Source of the DNA: Flaccisagitta enflata
Lineage: Eukaryota > Chaetognatha > Sagittoidea > Aphragmophora
Length of the DNA: 64,000 nucleotides
Assembly (NCBI GenBank): GCA_965153355.1
Contig: OZ231127.1
Location: 39,618,001-39,682,000 of the forward strand
Reading direction: 5' to 3'
Both the position numbers and the translations under genes were made by a program. Shown piece by piece: positions 57,820 through 64,000 of the stretch. Each line of letters opens with the position of its first letter. The stretch's first letter is position 1. The notes under the pieces were generated by a model. It was not told the DNA's origin. It searched no databases and worked only from the letters and a program-made list of their open reading frames with translations.

Positions 57820-58783
57820 AAAAGCAGAGATTCTCATTTCTTACTGAATATTTTTTCGTTTACCTTTCCGTTGATAACTGAACTTACTACCCTTGGATTT
57901 AGGGGTCGGATTGGATTTAGGGGTAAGGTGGAGCACGAAAAAATGCTAAATCATTGGCTTGTTTATGTCCGGCCAGCTCCTACATCTTATATCTTTACCT
58001 TGGCTCGGGCGTCCACCAATACAAATCTCACAATGTGTCCGCCAGAGACTAACATCTGTCTCATAATTTTTATCACAACTTCAAAGTAGAAAAAACTATA
58101 TTGAATATTGATGTGAAATATTGATATAAAATTTGAATATAAGATAGCCAGGAACCACTTTTTTGAAAATCAAAAAAACATTAAAAGTTTTTGACTTTTC
58201 AACCCACAGTAATTGGTTAGAATCATGTAGCAAAAAAACTGATTTTACCTGATTTGAATTTGATTAAATCAATGCTGGTAAGTATCATCTTTAAAAGAGT
58301 GACATAAAAAAACTCACAAAATCAATGTAAGACAAGAATACCACCCAATATGATCCATCGGCGTTTTTTCCGCAAAATTCAATATTCACATTTTATCTTC
58401 TATGCAATGAAGAAAATTTGGTCAAATGTTGTAAGTCAAAAAATAGTAATACTTACCTGAAATATTCTTGAAAAATAAACCAAAATTGATAAAAAAATTT
58501 TAAGTATTCTAATGTTGTGACAAAAATTTTGAGACAGATGTTAATATAATGGGGCTGTCACTTCACGTTGACGGCGGACGTCCTTCTGTTGGATTTAAAG
58601 AATTGAAAAAGAACTCGAAACGATTTCACGTATTTTTCATCATTCTTTGTAATTTGTATAGAAAATCTCTGTGGAGAAAAGGAGAGAAAAGACATTTTCA
58701 AATATTTCGAACAACTAATGACCAAAAAGCGGGATCTTCAACAGTCTAGAAACAAATATAAAATATCATAGAGTTTAAAGAAA
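57820..58783. other. AT-rich upstream region of the NUDT22-like gene
   Basis: I see no TATA box or other promoter element I would defend, and no second gene. Confidence 0.45.
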
Positions 58784-63009
<4,226 letters not shown>

Positions 63010-63238
63010 GTACGAAACGCCAACTTCGAGGTTTTATCATGATGGAGTTATCATTCACTTTGAATTTCCTCACCGAATGATTTGCTTTTATTAAATGCAT
63101 TTATGAAATTGAAATGTCTCATTCTCGAGTTACTAGTTTCAAACCCGCTCGGTTATCAAAATAGAAAATCATCGTTGATTGGAAATTTTCAAACTTATGT
63201 TTCGTATCCATGTTTGATTAAGGGATAGGGTTTCAAAG

Positions 63239-63390
63239 CAGGGGCGTAGGAGAAGGTACTGCCACTACTGCCATGGCAGTACCTTTTGTCGGGACACCAA
63301 AGTTGTCGGGACATCAATTTAAAATGAAAATAACAAGGGTGGAGGAAAAAGGAAGAAAAAAAAATATAAAAAAAAAATGAATAAAGATAG

Positions 63391-63479
<89 letters not shown>

Positions 63480-63893
63480 AACAAAGAAAAAAAGAGAGAG
63501 AGACAAAGAGTGACAAAGATTGACAAATAAAGGATACAAAAAAGTTGAAAAAAGAAAAAAAGATTGAAGAAAGCAGAAAAAAACAAGAAGAAATAAAAAA
63601 AAAAAGGATAAAATGATTGCTACAATTAATGATTTTTCAAGATAAAAGGATGCAATAATGAATCTTTGTCACAAAAAACTATCAATATGGCAATTATCAT
63701 AAAATATTGATTGATCAAAAAAGTTGTTCATCATCAGACTCTGATCATCAGACTGATGATCAGAGTATGAAAGGAATCAGTTTTTTATCAGTTTAGGGCA
63801 AAAACTGTTAGTTAAGTTTCTGTCAGGACACTAAACTTGTCGGGACACAAATTTGGGGTGGCAGTAGTAAAAAATCAGACTCTCCTACGCCCC
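63239..63893. mobile_element. MITE with 15 bp CAGGGGCGTAGGAGA inverted ends
   Basis: CAGGGGCGTAGGAGA at the left and TCTCCTACGCCCCTG at the right, with GTCGGGACACCAAAGTTGTC on one side and CTAAACTTGTCGGGACAC on the other as inner inverted repeats. (GA)n at 63394-63473. Flanks TTTCAAAG and, 2 bp out, ATTCAAAG may be a decayed 8 bp duplication. hAT-like by its CAGGGG ends. Confidence 0.85.
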
Positions 63894-64000
63894 TGTAATT
63901 CAAAGGGTACTCGGCTTCTGGGGTACCGAACTGACGCCATGTTTAACTTCACATGACATGAAAACTAACGATATTCTGCAGCGCTTCAATTTTTTTCAAT

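Overview
This is a stretch of animal nuclear DNA. It holds four multi-exon genes with canonical GT-AG introns, all on the + strand. They lie among dense microsatellites and many small non-autonomous repeats. The genes are animal-type, and the repeat load (long CT, GT, CTTT, TTG and ATC tracts, minisatellites, foldback elements, a LINE) suggests an invertebrate with a microsatellite-rich genome. I cannot name the phylum.

Layout. (1) 1-21569: the 3' eleven exons of a UBAP2L/UBAP2/Lingerer homologue; the N-terminal UBA-domain exons lie left of the window. One 9.6 kb intron (8898-18477) carries an antisense LINE with an open endonuclease-reverse transcriptase frame, plus several satellites. (2) 25402-26873: a complete two-exon gene for a protein with an RWD-like N-terminal part and a C-terminal MJ1316/DUF504 (RNA cyclic group end recognition) domain. 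(3) about 37864-49398: a CLK/Doa-type LAMMER dual-specificity kinase. Its kinase domain is split over nine exons that join in phase; the 5' start was not found. (4) 58784 to the right edge: the first three exons of a NUDT22-like Nudix hydrolase; the Nudix box exon lies beyond the window.

The four genes share no obvious pathway. Lingerer/UBAP2L acts in RNA granules, CLK phosphorylates SR splicing factors, MJ1316-domain proteins are predicted RNA-end binders, and NUDT22 hydrolyses UDP-sugars. Intergenic spaces (21.6-25.4, 26.9-37.8 and 49.4-58.8 kb) hold no host gene that I can support.

The most unusual content is the repeats. A dispersed family of about 140-450 bp has a hairpin at each end, and the distal end carries a short copy of one hairpin arm; in several copies this copy changes together with the hairpin. 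A second family consists of foldback elements whose core is a palindromically arranged 20 bp minisatellite; some sit inside members of the first family. There are also MITEs with clean boundaries: two hAT-like elements with perfect 8 bp target duplications (20718-21044 and 45559-47034), two TA-flanked elements (49039-49213 and 53391-53660), and a 700 bp perfect-looking inverted repeat (33378-34077).
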